Assembly: GCF_014649795.1 (NCBI RefSeq)
Contig: NZ_BMTS01000009.1
Location: 307,226-371,225, forward strand
Origin: Streptomyces melanogenes
GTDB taxonomy: Bacteria > Actinomycetota > Actinomycetes > Streptomycetales > Streptomycetaceae
Length of the DNA: 64,000 nt
Direction of reading: 5' to 3'
The notes beneath the pieces were generated by a model, which was not told where the DNA came from, searched no databases, and saw nothing but the letters and a program-made list of their open reading frames with translations. Of the stretch, positions 56,587 to 64,000 are shown in pieces. Each line of letters opens with the position of its first letter. The first letter of the stretch is position 1. A program made the translations under genes and the position numbers.

Positions 56587-58959
56587 ATGGACACCGAAGG
56601 CACGCACGACGCACGGGGTACCGAGGCGCGGCCGGTGCCGCGCCCTGCCGCGCCGCCGCCCGTCCCGGCGCCGCCTCCCGCCTTCCCGCCGCAGCCCGCC
56701 CGGCCCCCCGGGCGCCCGCCGCTGGGCGAGTGGCTGCGGACCCCGCGCGCGGCCGCCGAGCCGGGCCTGTGGCGGTACGGGCACCGGCCGCGCCCCACCG
56801 ACGCCGTCCACCGGGTGCCGGACCGGGCGCTGCTCAGCGGCGCGGTCATCGCGCTGCTCGCGGCCGTCCTGGTGTGGTCGCTGTGGCGCAACGGATACGT
56901 GCCGCACCGGATGGTGCCGCTCGAACTGTTCACCCCGTCCGACTGGTGGGGGTTCCACCGCAGGCCCCCCGCCGCGCTGACCGCGCTCGCCGCCTACAAC
57001 AGCCTGGTCGCGGTCGCGGTCATCTACGTCTTCGGCCACTTCGGCAACTGGCGCGAGGTCTTCCGGCGGTACGCGGTGGATCACCCGCAGCCCGCGCGCG
57101 CGGTGCGCACCGCGCTGGTGGCGGTCGCCCTGGCCTGGTTCGTGATCTGGGCCGACGACTGGCTGCCGTTCTACTCGCTGGCCTTCGGCGTGGTGCCGCA
57201 CTCGTGGATCTTCAGCGACGACCCGGTGGCCACCAAGGACGCCACCGACACGGTGACCACCGTCTACCACGTAGTGGTAGTGGTGGCCGCGCTGTGGGTC
57301 TGTGGCCGGGCGGGCGACTGGCTCGGGCTCTTCCGCGAGCGCACCGGCCGCCCGGGCGTCCGGACGCCCGCCCCCGCCGGAGCCCCCGCCGACCGCAGCC
57401 CCGCCGACTGGCCCCAGCTGCGCGAGGCCGGGCAGCACGCGGCCGCCGACCGGCTGGCCGCCGACGCGGAGAGCGGCCGCATGAACGACGTGGACTGCGC
57501 CCGCATCCGCCGCGCCTGGACGTCGGTGGTCGCCGACCCGGCCCGGCTCCCCGCGTTCACGGACGCGGTGCTGCGCGACGGGGCCCGCGCCTGTCTGCAC
57601 CCCTCCGGCGACCGCGACCTGCCCGCCCGCGCCGCCACCCACGACCTGCTCACCTCCCAGGTGCGGCTCGGCCGGTTCGTGGACCTGGACAACAACCCGC
57701 CCGCCCGCCGGGGCGCGGGCGCCGCCGTCGACCCGGCGGCGCTCGGCACCTCGCTGCTCGCCCTCGGCCCCTCCGGCGCGGGCAAGACCCGCCGTCTGGT
57801 GCGGCCCGTGGTGGAGTCGCTGGCGCTCCAGGCGCTGGCCGGGCAGGCCGCCGTGGTCGCCGTCGGCGCCGCGGGCACACCGCTGGGCGCGGACGAGGCG
57901 TACGACGTGATCGTGCGGCCCGGCGACCCGGCGTCCGAGTACGACCTGGACCTCTACGGCGGCACCGTCGACCCCGACGAGGCCGCCGCCCTGCTCGCGG
58001 AGGCCTGCGCCGGGGACCTGCCCGACGCCGACGTCCGGCGGGCCGCGACCGCGCTCGCCCAGCTCCTCGGGCCCTACCGGGCCGCGTACGGGCGCTTCCC
58101 CTCGGTGCCCCGGCTGCGCGAGCTGCTCGACGGCTCGGGCGACGCGCTGGACGAGCTCCGCGCCGACCTCGACCGCGAGGCGCACCCCGCGCTCCACCGC
58201 GAACTGGACGCGCGCGTCCGGCAGACAGGCATCCCCGGCGACCCGGGCCTGGACCTCGCGGACCGCCTCGCCTGTCTGGACCGGCCCGCCTTCGCCGCCT
58301 TCTTCGACACCACCGGCCACAGCCGCCCGTTCTCGCTGCGCGCCCTGGAACACCCCGTACGGGTGAGGGTCGACCTGCCCGAGCGGGCGCACCCGGAGGC
58401 GGCGCGGCTCCTCAACCGGCTGCTGCTGGCCCAGTTCACGACGAACGCGGTGGCCCGCCACGACCGCTCGCTCTTCGCCTGCCTGGTCCTGGACGACGCC
58501 ACGCACGCGGTGACCGCGGGCTCCGTACGGGCCCTGCAACGGCTGCGGCAGGCCAACGCCGGGGTGGTGCTCACCCTGCGCGCGCTGGGCGACGTACCCG
58601 AACGGCTGCACACCTCGCTGCTCGCGGCGGTCGGCTGCCACATGGCGTTCTGCGGGGTCACCACCTGGGACGGACAGCTCCTGGCGCAGCTGTGGGGCAC
58701 CGAGTGGATCGAGACCACGGAGGTCGCCAAGCACGCGGTCTTCGCCGACCAGCCGCTGACCCGGGCGCTGCACGCGTTGCGCAAGCTCGCCACGGGCAAG
58801 CCGGTGACCCGGGACGCGGTCACCGTGCGCAAGGTGGAGCGGGAGCGCTGGTCCGCCTCCCAGCTCGCCCACCAGGTGCCCGCCGGGCACGCGGTGCTCT
58901 CGCTCACCGACGTCGGGGGCGAGCACGCGCCGCCGCTCCTGGTGGACCTGCGGGGCTGA
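56587..58959 (+). CDS. Membrane-anchored VirD4/TraD-like P-loop ATPase
   Basis: 790 residues from ATG 56587. A proline-rich cytoplasmic start (about 1-75) is followed by four membrane segments (about 80-100, 125-145, 170-190, 220-240). Then come a soluble linker and an ATPase domain with Walker A GPSGAGKTRRLVRPVVESLA (about 394-413) and Walker B LFACLVLDDATHAV (about 630-640). Domain order and the Walker A context recall conjugation coupling proteins (VirD4/TraD/TraG). No relaxase or type IV secretion gene is near, so the partner and substrate are unknown. The open frame extends 1.5 kb upstream through gabT antisense, which is spurious. Confidence 0.78.
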   Translation: MDTEGTHDARGTEARPVPRPAAPPPVPAPPPAFPPQPARPPGRPPLGEWLRTPRAAAEPGLWRYGHRPRPTDAVHRVPDRALLSGAVIALLAAVLVWSLWRNGYVPHRMVPLELFTPSDWWGFHRRPPAALTALAAYNSLVAVAVIYVFGHFGNWREVFRRYAVDHPQPARAVRTALVAVALAWFVIWADDWLPFYSLAFGVVPHSWIFSDDPVATKDATDTVTTVYHVVVVVAALWVCGRAGDWLGLFRERTGRPGVRTPAPAGAPADRSPADWPQLREAGQHAAADRLAADAESGRMNDVDCARIRRAWTSVVADPARLPAFTDAVLRDGARACLHPSGDRDLPARAATHDLLTSQVRLGRFVDLDNNPPARRGAGAAVDPAALGTSLLALGPSGAGKTRRLVRPVVESLALQALAGQAAVVAVGAAGTPLGADEAYDVIVRPGDPASEYDLDLYGGTVDPDEAAALLAEACAGDLPDADVRRAATALAQLLGPYRAAYGRFPSVPRLRELLDGSGDALDELRADLDREAHPALHRELDARVRQTGIPGDPGLDLADRLACLDRPAFAAFFDTTGHSRPFSLRALEHPVRVRVDLPERAHPEAARLLNRLLLAQFTTNAVARHDRSLFACLVLDDATHAVTAGSVRALQRLRQANAGVVLTLRALGDVPERLHTSLLAAVGCHMAFCGVTTWDGQLLAQLWGTEWIETTEVAKHAVFADQPLTRALHALRKLATGKPVTRDAVTVRKVERERWSASQLAHQVPAGHAVLSLTDVGGEHAPPLLVDLRG

Positions 58960-59074
58960 GCCGAGGGGGTCGCGGCGGGCGCCGTGACCCCGCCGTCCTG
59001 GCAGAATCGAGGTGCGCCCTCATACGGGACGGCGCATTCCCCCTCGTACCCCTCGAAGGTCGTCGAAGCCCCCC

Positions 59075-60619
59075 ATGCCGCCCACCCTCGCCTCCCTCGT
59101 CCAGCACTCGGCGCTGAAGCTCACCGTGCGCGCGGGCGAGGACCGGCTGGACACGCCGGTGCGCTGGGCGCACGTCAGCGAGCTCGCCGACCCCGTCCCC
59201 TACATGGAGGGCGGCGAGCTCCTCCTCATCACCGCGATGAAGCTGGACGCCGAGGACCCCCAGACCATGCGGCGCTATGTGCGCAGGCTCTCCGGCGCCG
59301 GGGTCGTCGGGCTCGGCTTCGCGGTCGGCGTCACCTACGACACGGTGCCGGACGCGCTGCTCGACGCGGCCCGCGAGGAGGACTTCCCCCTTCTCGAGGT
59401 GCCGCGCCGCACCCCGTTCCTGGCGATCTCCAAGGCCGTCTCGGCGGCCATCGCGGCCGACCAGTACCGCGCGGTCACCGCGGGCTTCGAGGCCCAGCGC
59501 GAGCTGACCCGGGCCGCGCTCGCGGGCCCCGGCGAGCTGCTCGCCCGGCTCGCGGCGCACGTGGACGGCTGGGCGGCGCTGTACGACACGGCGGGCGCGG
59601 TGGTCGCGGTGCAGCCGGAGTGGGCGGGGCGCCGGGCGGCCCGGCTCACCGCCGACGTGGCCCGCCTGCGCGACCGGGCCGCCCCGGCCAGCGCGGTGGT
59701 CGGCGGCTCCGACGACCGCTCGGACGACCGCGTCGAGCTCCAGTCGCTCGGCACCGGGCGGCGGGTGCGCGGGGCGCTCGCGGTCGGCACGGGGGCGCCG
59801 CTGGGCACGGCCGAGCGGTACGCGGTGCACTCCGCGGTCGCGCTGCTGACCCTGACCACCGAGCGGTCGCGGGCCCTGCAACTGGCCGAGCAGCGCCTCG
59901 GCGCGGCGGTGCTCGGCATGCTGCTGTCCGGGCAGCAGGACCACGCCCGGGCGGTGGCGGGCGATCTGTACGGCGGGCTGCTGGACGCCCCGTTCCGGCT
60001 CGCCATCGCGGAGAAGGAGGGGGAGTCGGCCGACCTCGGGGTGCTCGCCGAGGCGATGGAGTCGGCGGCGGCGCGCTCCGGTGAGGCGGTCCTGGTGGTC
60101 CCCGAGGGCGACCGGCTCGTGGTCCTCGCGGCCGACGGCGGCGACGCGGTGGCCGCGTGCGTCTCCTTCGAGCCGGAGGAGGGCGCCGAGCTGGTCATCG
60201 GCCTGTCCGCCCCGGCCGGGCCGATCGCGGCGGCGTCCGCGTACAAGCAGGCCGAGCAGGCACTCGCGGTGGCCCGGCGCCGGGGCCGGCCGCTGGTCGA
60301 GCACGAGGAGCTGGTGGCGGGTTCGCTGGTGCCGCTGCTCGCGGACGACGCGGTACGGGCGTTCGCGGACGGGATGCTGCGGGCGCTGTACGAGCACGAC
60401 GCGACCGGGCGGGGCGATCTCGTCGCCTCGCTGCGGGCGTGGCTGTCGCGGCATGGGCAGTGGGACGCGGCGGCGGCGGACCTGGGGGTGCACCGGCACA
60501 CGCTCCGGTACCGGATGCGCCGCGTGGAGGAGATCCTGGGCCGCTCCCTGGACGACCCGGACGTCCGAATGGAGCTGTGGCTGGCGCTGAAGGCGACGGG
60601 CACGCGCGGCGAGGGCTAG
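59075..60619 (+). CDS. PucR-family transcriptional regulator
   Basis: 514 residues from ATG 59075. The N-terminal PucR domain (VQHSALKLTVRAGEDRLDTP, WAHVSELADPVPYMEGGELL) senses a small molecule. A GGDEF-like central domain and the C-terminal PucR helix-turn-helix AADLGVHRHTLRYRMRRVEE then ILG follow. Lying between gabT and an aldehyde dehydrogenase, it is a good candidate activator of GABA use, as for other PucR/GabR-like regulators in actinobacteria. It ends in a TAG that abuts repeat copy 5. Confidence 0.9.
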   Translation: MPPTLASLVQHSALKLTVRAGEDRLDTPVRWAHVSELADPVPYMEGGELLLITAMKLDAEDPQTMRRYVRRLSGAGVVGLGFAVGVTYDTVPDALLDAAREEDFPLLEVPRRTPFLAISKAVSAAIAADQYRAVTAGFEAQRELTRAALAGPGELLARLAAHVDGWAALYDTAGAVVAVQPEWAGRRAARLTADVARLRDRAAPASAVVGGSDDRSDDRVELQSLGTGRRVRGALAVGTGAPLGTAERYAVHSAVALLTLTTERSRALQLAEQRLGAAVLGMLLSGQQDHARAVAGDLYGGLLDAPFRLAIAEKEGESADLGVLAEAMESAAARSGEAVLVVPEGDRLVVLAADGGDAVAACVSFEPEEGAELVIGLSAPAGPIAAASAYKQAEQALAVARRRGRPLVEHEELVAGSLVPLLADDAVRAFADGMLRALYEHDATGRGDLVASLRAWLSRHGQWDAAAADLGVHRHTLRYRMRRVEEILGRSLDDPDVRMELWLALKATGTRGEG

Positions 60620-60621
60620 GT

Positions 60622-60823
60622 CGTTCGGCTGCGGACCGTGGTGGGTTGCTCGCGCAGTTCCCCGCGCCCCTGGAAGCGCCCCTGCGGGGCGCCCAGGGGA
60701 TTGCCGCGGAGCGGCATCTTCAGGGGCGCGGGGAACTGCGCGATCAGCCCACCACCGGGCCGCAGATGAACGCAGCCCCCGGCCGCCCGCCAGAGGGCTT
60801 TCGGGAAGGGGCGGGGAGGGGCC
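60622..60823. repeat. Dispersed repeat copy 5 (complete, inverted orientation of the outer module)
   Basis: TTCGGCTGCGGACCGTGGTGG leads into GCGCAGTTCCCCGCGCCCCT (60652-60671). Inner stems GGAAGCGCCCC and ATTGCCGCGGAGCGGCAT follow; the complement of the arm is at 60722-60741. Then CCGCAGATGAACGC and the outer module CAGAGGGCTTTCGGGAAGGG are in reverse orientation to copies 1-3. The rest of 60824-60944 should hold the aldehyde dehydrogenase promoter (no clear boxes). Confidence 0.8.
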
Positions 60824-60944
60824 ATCCAAACCGGCGTGCCCGCGGTCCCCACCACTCCACCCCGGACAAACGCCGACTTGGCCGGACCGGCCTACGGTGG
60901 GAGGGACAGTAGACCCACTACCTCGGAAGGGCCGGGATTCGATC

Positions 60945-62390
60945 ATGACTTCCACCCACGCCTTCTGGCTCGCCGGCCGCCAGGCCACCGGTGAGGACAG
61001 CTTCGACGTCACCTCCCCCTGGGACGGCCGGCTGGTCGGCAAGGTGAGCGTTCCGACCGAGGCCCAGGTCGAGGAGGCCGTCGCCGCCGCCCACGCCGTG
61101 GTCGACGAGTTCGCCGCGACCCCCGCGCACGTCCGCGCCGCGGCCCTCGACCACGTCTCCAAGCGCCTCGCCGAGCGCACCGAGGAGATCGCCCAGCTCA
61201 TCTCCGCCGAGAACGGCAAGCCCATCAAGTGGGCCCGCGGCGAGGTCGGCCGCGCCGTGTCCGTCTTCCGGTTCGCGGCCGAGGAAGCCCGCCGGTTCAA
61301 CGGCGGCGAGGCCCAGCGCCTGGACACCGACGGCGGCGGCGTGGGCCGCCTCGCCCTGACCCGCCGCTTCCCCAAGGGCGTCGTCCTCGGCATCGCGCCG
61401 TTCAACTTCCCGCTGAACCTGTGCGCCCACAAGGTCGCCCCGGCCATCGCCGTCGGCGCGCCGATCATCCTCAAGCCGGCCCCGGCCACCCCGCTCTCGG
61501 GCCTCATCCTCGGCGAGCTGCTCGCCGAGACCGAGCTCCCGACCGGCTCCTGGAGCATCCTGCCGGTCGCCAACGACAAGATGCCGGCCCTGGTGCAGGA
61601 CGACCGCCTCCCGGTCATCTCCTTCACCGGCTCCGACAAGGTCGGCTACGCGATCATGGACTCGGTGCCGCGCAAGCACTGCACCCTGGAGCTCGGCGGC
61701 AACGGCGCGGCCGTGGTCCTCGCCGACTTCGCCTCCGAGGCGGACCTGGACTGGGCGGCGACCCGTATCGCCACCTTCTCCAACTACCAGGGCGGCCAGT
61801 CCTGCATCTCCGTGCAGCGCGTGATCGCCGACGCCGCCGTCTACGACCGGCTGCTGCCGAAGGTCGTCGCGGCCGTCGAGGCCCAGGTCACCGGTGACCC
61901 GTCCGACGCCGCCACCGACGTCGGCCCGCTGGTCAGCGAGGACGCCGCCAAGCGCGTCGAGTCCTGGGTCGACGAGGCCGTCCAGGCCGGTGCCAAGCTG
62001 CTCGTCGGCGGCAAGCGCGACGGCGCCGCCTACGCCCCGACCGTCCTCACCGAGGTCCCGGCCGACACCACCCTCGCCTGCGAGGAGGTCTTCGGACCGG
62101 TCCTCACCGTGCAGAAGGTGGACGGCGAGGAGGAGGCCTTCGCGGCCGTCAACTCCTCCAAGTACGGCCTCCAGGCGGGCGTCTTCACGCACGACCTGCA
62201 GACCGCCTTCCGCGCCCACCGCGCCCTGGAGGTCGGCGGCGTGATCGTCGGCGACGTCCCCTCGTACCGCGCGGACCAGATGCCGTACGGCGGCGCCAAG
62301 GCCTCCGGCGTCGGCCGCGAGGGCGTCCGCTACGCGATGGACGACTACACGTACGAGCGCGTGCTCGTCCTGACGGGCCTCGCCCTCTAG
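60945..62390 (+). CDS. Aldehyde dehydrogenase, probably succinic semialdehyde dehydrogenase
   Basis: 481 residues from ATG 60945, with CGGAAGGG upstream. Catalytic C287 in GGQSCISVQR, base glutamate in CTLELGGNGAAVV, cofactor loop GIAPFNFPLNLCAHKV. The APFNFPLN form and the PAPATP loop place it in a different subfamily from the two NWYP-type enzymes at 33800 and 44108. Next to a PucR regulator and gabT, oxidation of succinic semialdehyde to succinate is the likeliest role. A lactaldehyde or NADP-glyceraldehyde-phosphate-type enzyme is the alternative. A perfect hairpin follows. Confidence 0.86.
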   Translation: MTSTHAFWLAGRQATGEDSFDVTSPWDGRLVGKVSVPTEAQVEEAVAAAHAVVDEFAATPAHVRAAALDHVSKRLAERTEEIAQLISAENGKPIKWARGEVGRAVSVFRFAAEEARRFNGGEAQRLDTDGGGVGRLALTRRFPKGVVLGIAPFNFPLNLCAHKVAPAIAVGAPIILKPAPATPLSGLILGELLAETELPTGSWSILPVANDKMPALVQDDRLPVISFTGSDKVGYAIMDSVPRKHCTLELGGNGAAVVLADFASEADLDWAATRIATFSNYQGGQSCISVQRVIADAAVYDRLLPKVVAAVEAQVTGDPSDAATDVGPLVSEDAAKRVESWVDEAVQAGAKLLVGGKRDGAAYAPTVLTEVPADTTLACEEVFGPVLTVQKVDGEEEAFAAVNSSKYGLQAGVFTHDLQTAFRAHRALEVGGVIVGDVPSYRADQMPYGGAKASGVGREGVRYAMDDYTYERVLVLTGLAL

Positions 62391-62405
62391 GACGTACGTA
62401 CGGAG

Positions 62406-62440
62406 ACGGCCGGAGCCCACCAGCGGGCTCCGGCCGTTTC
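62406..62440 (+). terminator. Terminator after the aldehyde dehydrogenase
   Basis: ACGGCCGGAGCCC (62406-62418) pairs perfectly with GGGCTCCGGCCGT (62425-62437) around a six-base loop, followed by TTCG. It lies 16 bases after the stop. Confidence 0.8.
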
Positions 62441-62554
62441 GCGTCCCAGGGGTGGTCGGGCCGCCCGGAATCGGGTACATACGGACGAGTAGCACTGTCC
62501 GGTAACGGGTGCGTGCGCGCGCCCCGACCACCTCGCGGCGAGGAGTACCCCTCA

Positions 62555-64000
62555 ATGACCGCACCACACGGCACACCGAAGGTCTCCGAGCGCGAAGCGC
62601 GCCGGGTCGCCGAAGCCGCGCGCGAGCAGGACTGGCGCAAGCCGAGCTTCGCGAAGGAACTCTTCCTCGGGCGCTTCCGGCTCGACCTCATCCATCCGCA
62701 CCCGCTGCCCGCCACCGAGGACGTGGAGCGCGGCGAGGCGTTCCTCGCCAAACTGCGGGACTTCTGCGAGACGAAGATCGACGGCGCCCTCATCGAGCGC
62801 GAGTCGCGGATCCCCGACGAGGTGATCAACGGGCTCAAGGAGCTCGGCGCCCTCGGGATGAAGATCGACACCAAGTACGGCGGCCTCGGCCTCACCCAGG
62901 TGTACTACAACAAGGCGCTCGCGCTGGCCGGTTCCGCCAGCCCCGCGATCGGCGCGCTGCTCTCGGCGCACCAGTCGATCGGCGTACCGCAGCCGCTGAA
63001 GCTCTTCGGCACCCAGGAGCAGCGGGACACCTTCCTGCCGCGCTGCGCCCGTACCGACATCTCCGCCTTCCTGCTCACCGAGCCCGACGTCGGCTCCGAC
63101 CCGGCCCGGCTCGCCACCTCGGCGGTCCCGGACGGCGACGACGCCTACGTGCTCGACGGGGTGAAGCTGTGGACCACCAACGGCGTCGTGGCGGACCTGC
63201 TGGTCGTCATGGCCCGGGTGCCGAAGTCCGAGGGGCACAAGGGCGGCATCACCGCGTTCGTCGTCGAGGCCGACTCGCCCGGCGTCACCGTGGAGAACCG
63301 CAACGCCTTCATGGGCCTGCGCGGCATCGAGAACGGCGTGACCCGCTTCCACCAGGTCCGCGTCCCCGCCGCGCACCGGATCGGCCCCGAGGGCGCCGGC
63401 CTGAAGATCGCCCTGACCACGCTCAACACCGGCCGCCTCTCGCTGCCCGCGATGTGCGTCGGCGCCGGCAAGTGGTGTCTGAAGATCGCCCGCGAGTGGT
63501 CGGCGGCGCGCGAGCAGTGGGGCAAGCCGATCGCACAGCACGAGGCGGTGGGCAGCAAGATCTCGTTCATCGCGGCCACCACCTTCGCCCTGGAGGCGGT
63601 GCTCGACCTGTCCTCGCAGATGGCCGACGAGGACCGCAACGACATCCGCATCGAGGCCGCGCTCGCCAAGCTGTACGGCTCCGAGATGGCCTGGCTGATG
63701 GCCGACGAGCTGGTCCAGATCCGCGGCGGACGCGGCTTCGAGACCGCCGACTCGCTGGCCGCCCGCGGCGAGCGGGCCGTACCGGCCGAGCAGATCCTGC
63801 GCGATCTGCGCATCAACCGGATCTTCGAGGGCTCCACCGAGATCATGCACCTGCTGATCGCCCGGGAGGCCGTCGACGCCCATCTCTCCGTCGCCGGGGA
63901 CTTGATCGACCCCGACAAGAAGCTGCCCGACAAGGCCAAGGCGGGCGCCAACGCCGCCGCCTTCTACGCCCGCTGGCTGCCCAAACTCCTCTCCGGACCG
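62555..64000 (+). CDS. Acyl-CoA dehydrogenase (3' end beyond window)
   Basis: 482 codons open from ATG 62555, with GAGGAG about a dozen bases upstream; no stop before the window ends. FAD-dependent first step of beta-oxidation or amino acid breakdown. Signatures: AFLLTEPDVGSDPARLATSA, then LDGVKLWTTNGVVADLLVVM, MGLRGIENGVTRF, and IRGGRGFETADSLAARGERA with RIFEGSTEIMHLLIAREAVD near the end, where the catalytic glutamate of many family members lies. The N-terminus of about 75 residues is longer than in short-chain enzymes and a C-terminal extension continues, fitting the long VLCAD/FadE-like type. Confidence 0.92.
   Translation, partial: MTAPHGTPKVSEREARRVAEAAREQDWRKPSFAKELFLGRFRLDLIHPHPLPATEDVERGEAFLAKLRDFCETKIDGALIERESRIPDEVINGLKELGALGMKIDTKYGGLGLTQVYYNKALALAGSASPAIGALLSAHQSIGVPQPLKLFGTQEQRDTFLPRCARTDISAFLLTEPDVGSDPARLATSAVPDGDDAYVLDGVKLWTTNGVVADLLVVMARVPKSEGHKGGITAFVVEADSPGVTVENRNAFMGLRGIENGVTRFHQVRVPAAHRIGPEGAGLKIALTTLNTGRLSLPAMCVGAGKWCLKIAREWSAAREQWGKPIAQHEAVGSKISFIAATTFALEAVLDLSSQMADEDRNDIRIEAALAKLYGSEMAWLMADELVQIRGGRGFETADSLAARGERAVPAEQILRDLRINRIFEGSTEIMHLLIAREAVDAHLSVAGDLIDPDKKLPDKAKAGANAAAFYARWLPKLLSGP

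Overview
The window is a 64 kb stretch of a high-GC actinobacterial chromosome, almost certainly Streptomyces. The main reasons are the sporulation sigma factor gene whiG, four consecutive type I signal peptidase genes, the rpsP-khpA-rimM-trmD-rplS and rpsB-tsf-pyrH-frr-cdsA-rlmN orders, GTG/TTG starts, GTGA/TGATG stop-start overlaps, and strong third-position GC. From memory the order resembles the S. coelicolor SCO558x-SCO568x region; no database was searched. I saw no insertion sequence, integrase, prophage, CRISPR array, tRNA or rRNA.

Left part (1-23.4 kb): housekeeping. It starts in the 3' end of an ftsH-type gene, then a methyltransferase diverging from a type-3 (archaeal/eukaryotic-like) prolyl-tRNA synthetase gene that looks leaderless. 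A SprT-like metalloprotein follows, then the ribosomal/RNA-modification block (rpsP, khpA, rimM, trmD, rplS), sipW-X-Y-Z, a Nudix hydrolase, a DUF2469 protein, yraN, a YifB/ComM AAA protein, dprA, whiG, a TetR regulator, a small M23 peptidase, and the translation block rpsB-tsf-pyrH-frr-cdsA-rlmN. The intergenic spaces hold strong hairpins, DnaA-box-like motifs, a DasR-like palindrome and a double tandem duplication just upstream of tsf.

Middle part (23.4-31.6 kb): a TPP riboswitch precedes a thiamine-type ABC importer (lipoprotein, fused permease, ATPase). A DMT-family membrane protein, a LOG-like protein with an N-terminal extension, and a two-gene exporter-like ABC system with a degenerate ATPase follow on the minus strand.

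Right part (31.7-62.4 kb): a dispersed polyamine/GABA catabolism region. It holds an aminotransferase with an AsnC/Lrp regulator and a divergent aldehyde dehydrogenase; an orphan PotD-like lipoprotein; a second aldehyde dehydrogenase plus a complete PotD-PotA-PotB-PotC importer and a PuuB-like FAD oxidoreductase; and GabT, a PucR-type activator and a third aldehyde dehydrogenase. Inferred flow: polyamines are imported by PotABCD, oxidised or transaminated to 4-aminobutyraldehyde (free or gamma-glutamylated), oxidised to GABA, then converted by GabT and an aldehyde dehydrogenase to succinate. Interspersed are a serine hydrolase, an adenosine/aminodeoxyfutalosine deaminase-GDPD-histidine kinase-response regulator operon, a DUF4190 membrane protein, a NADAR protein, a DasR-type chitinase, a PAP2 phosphatase and a VirD4/TraD-like membrane ATPase. 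The window ends inside an acyl-CoA dehydrogenase gene.

The most unusual feature is a modular dispersed repeat (five copies: about 27.4, 39.2, 43.1, 56.4 and 60.6 kb) built from nested inverted repeats. It sits at gene ends, and in at least three places supplies the last codons of the neighbouring protein.
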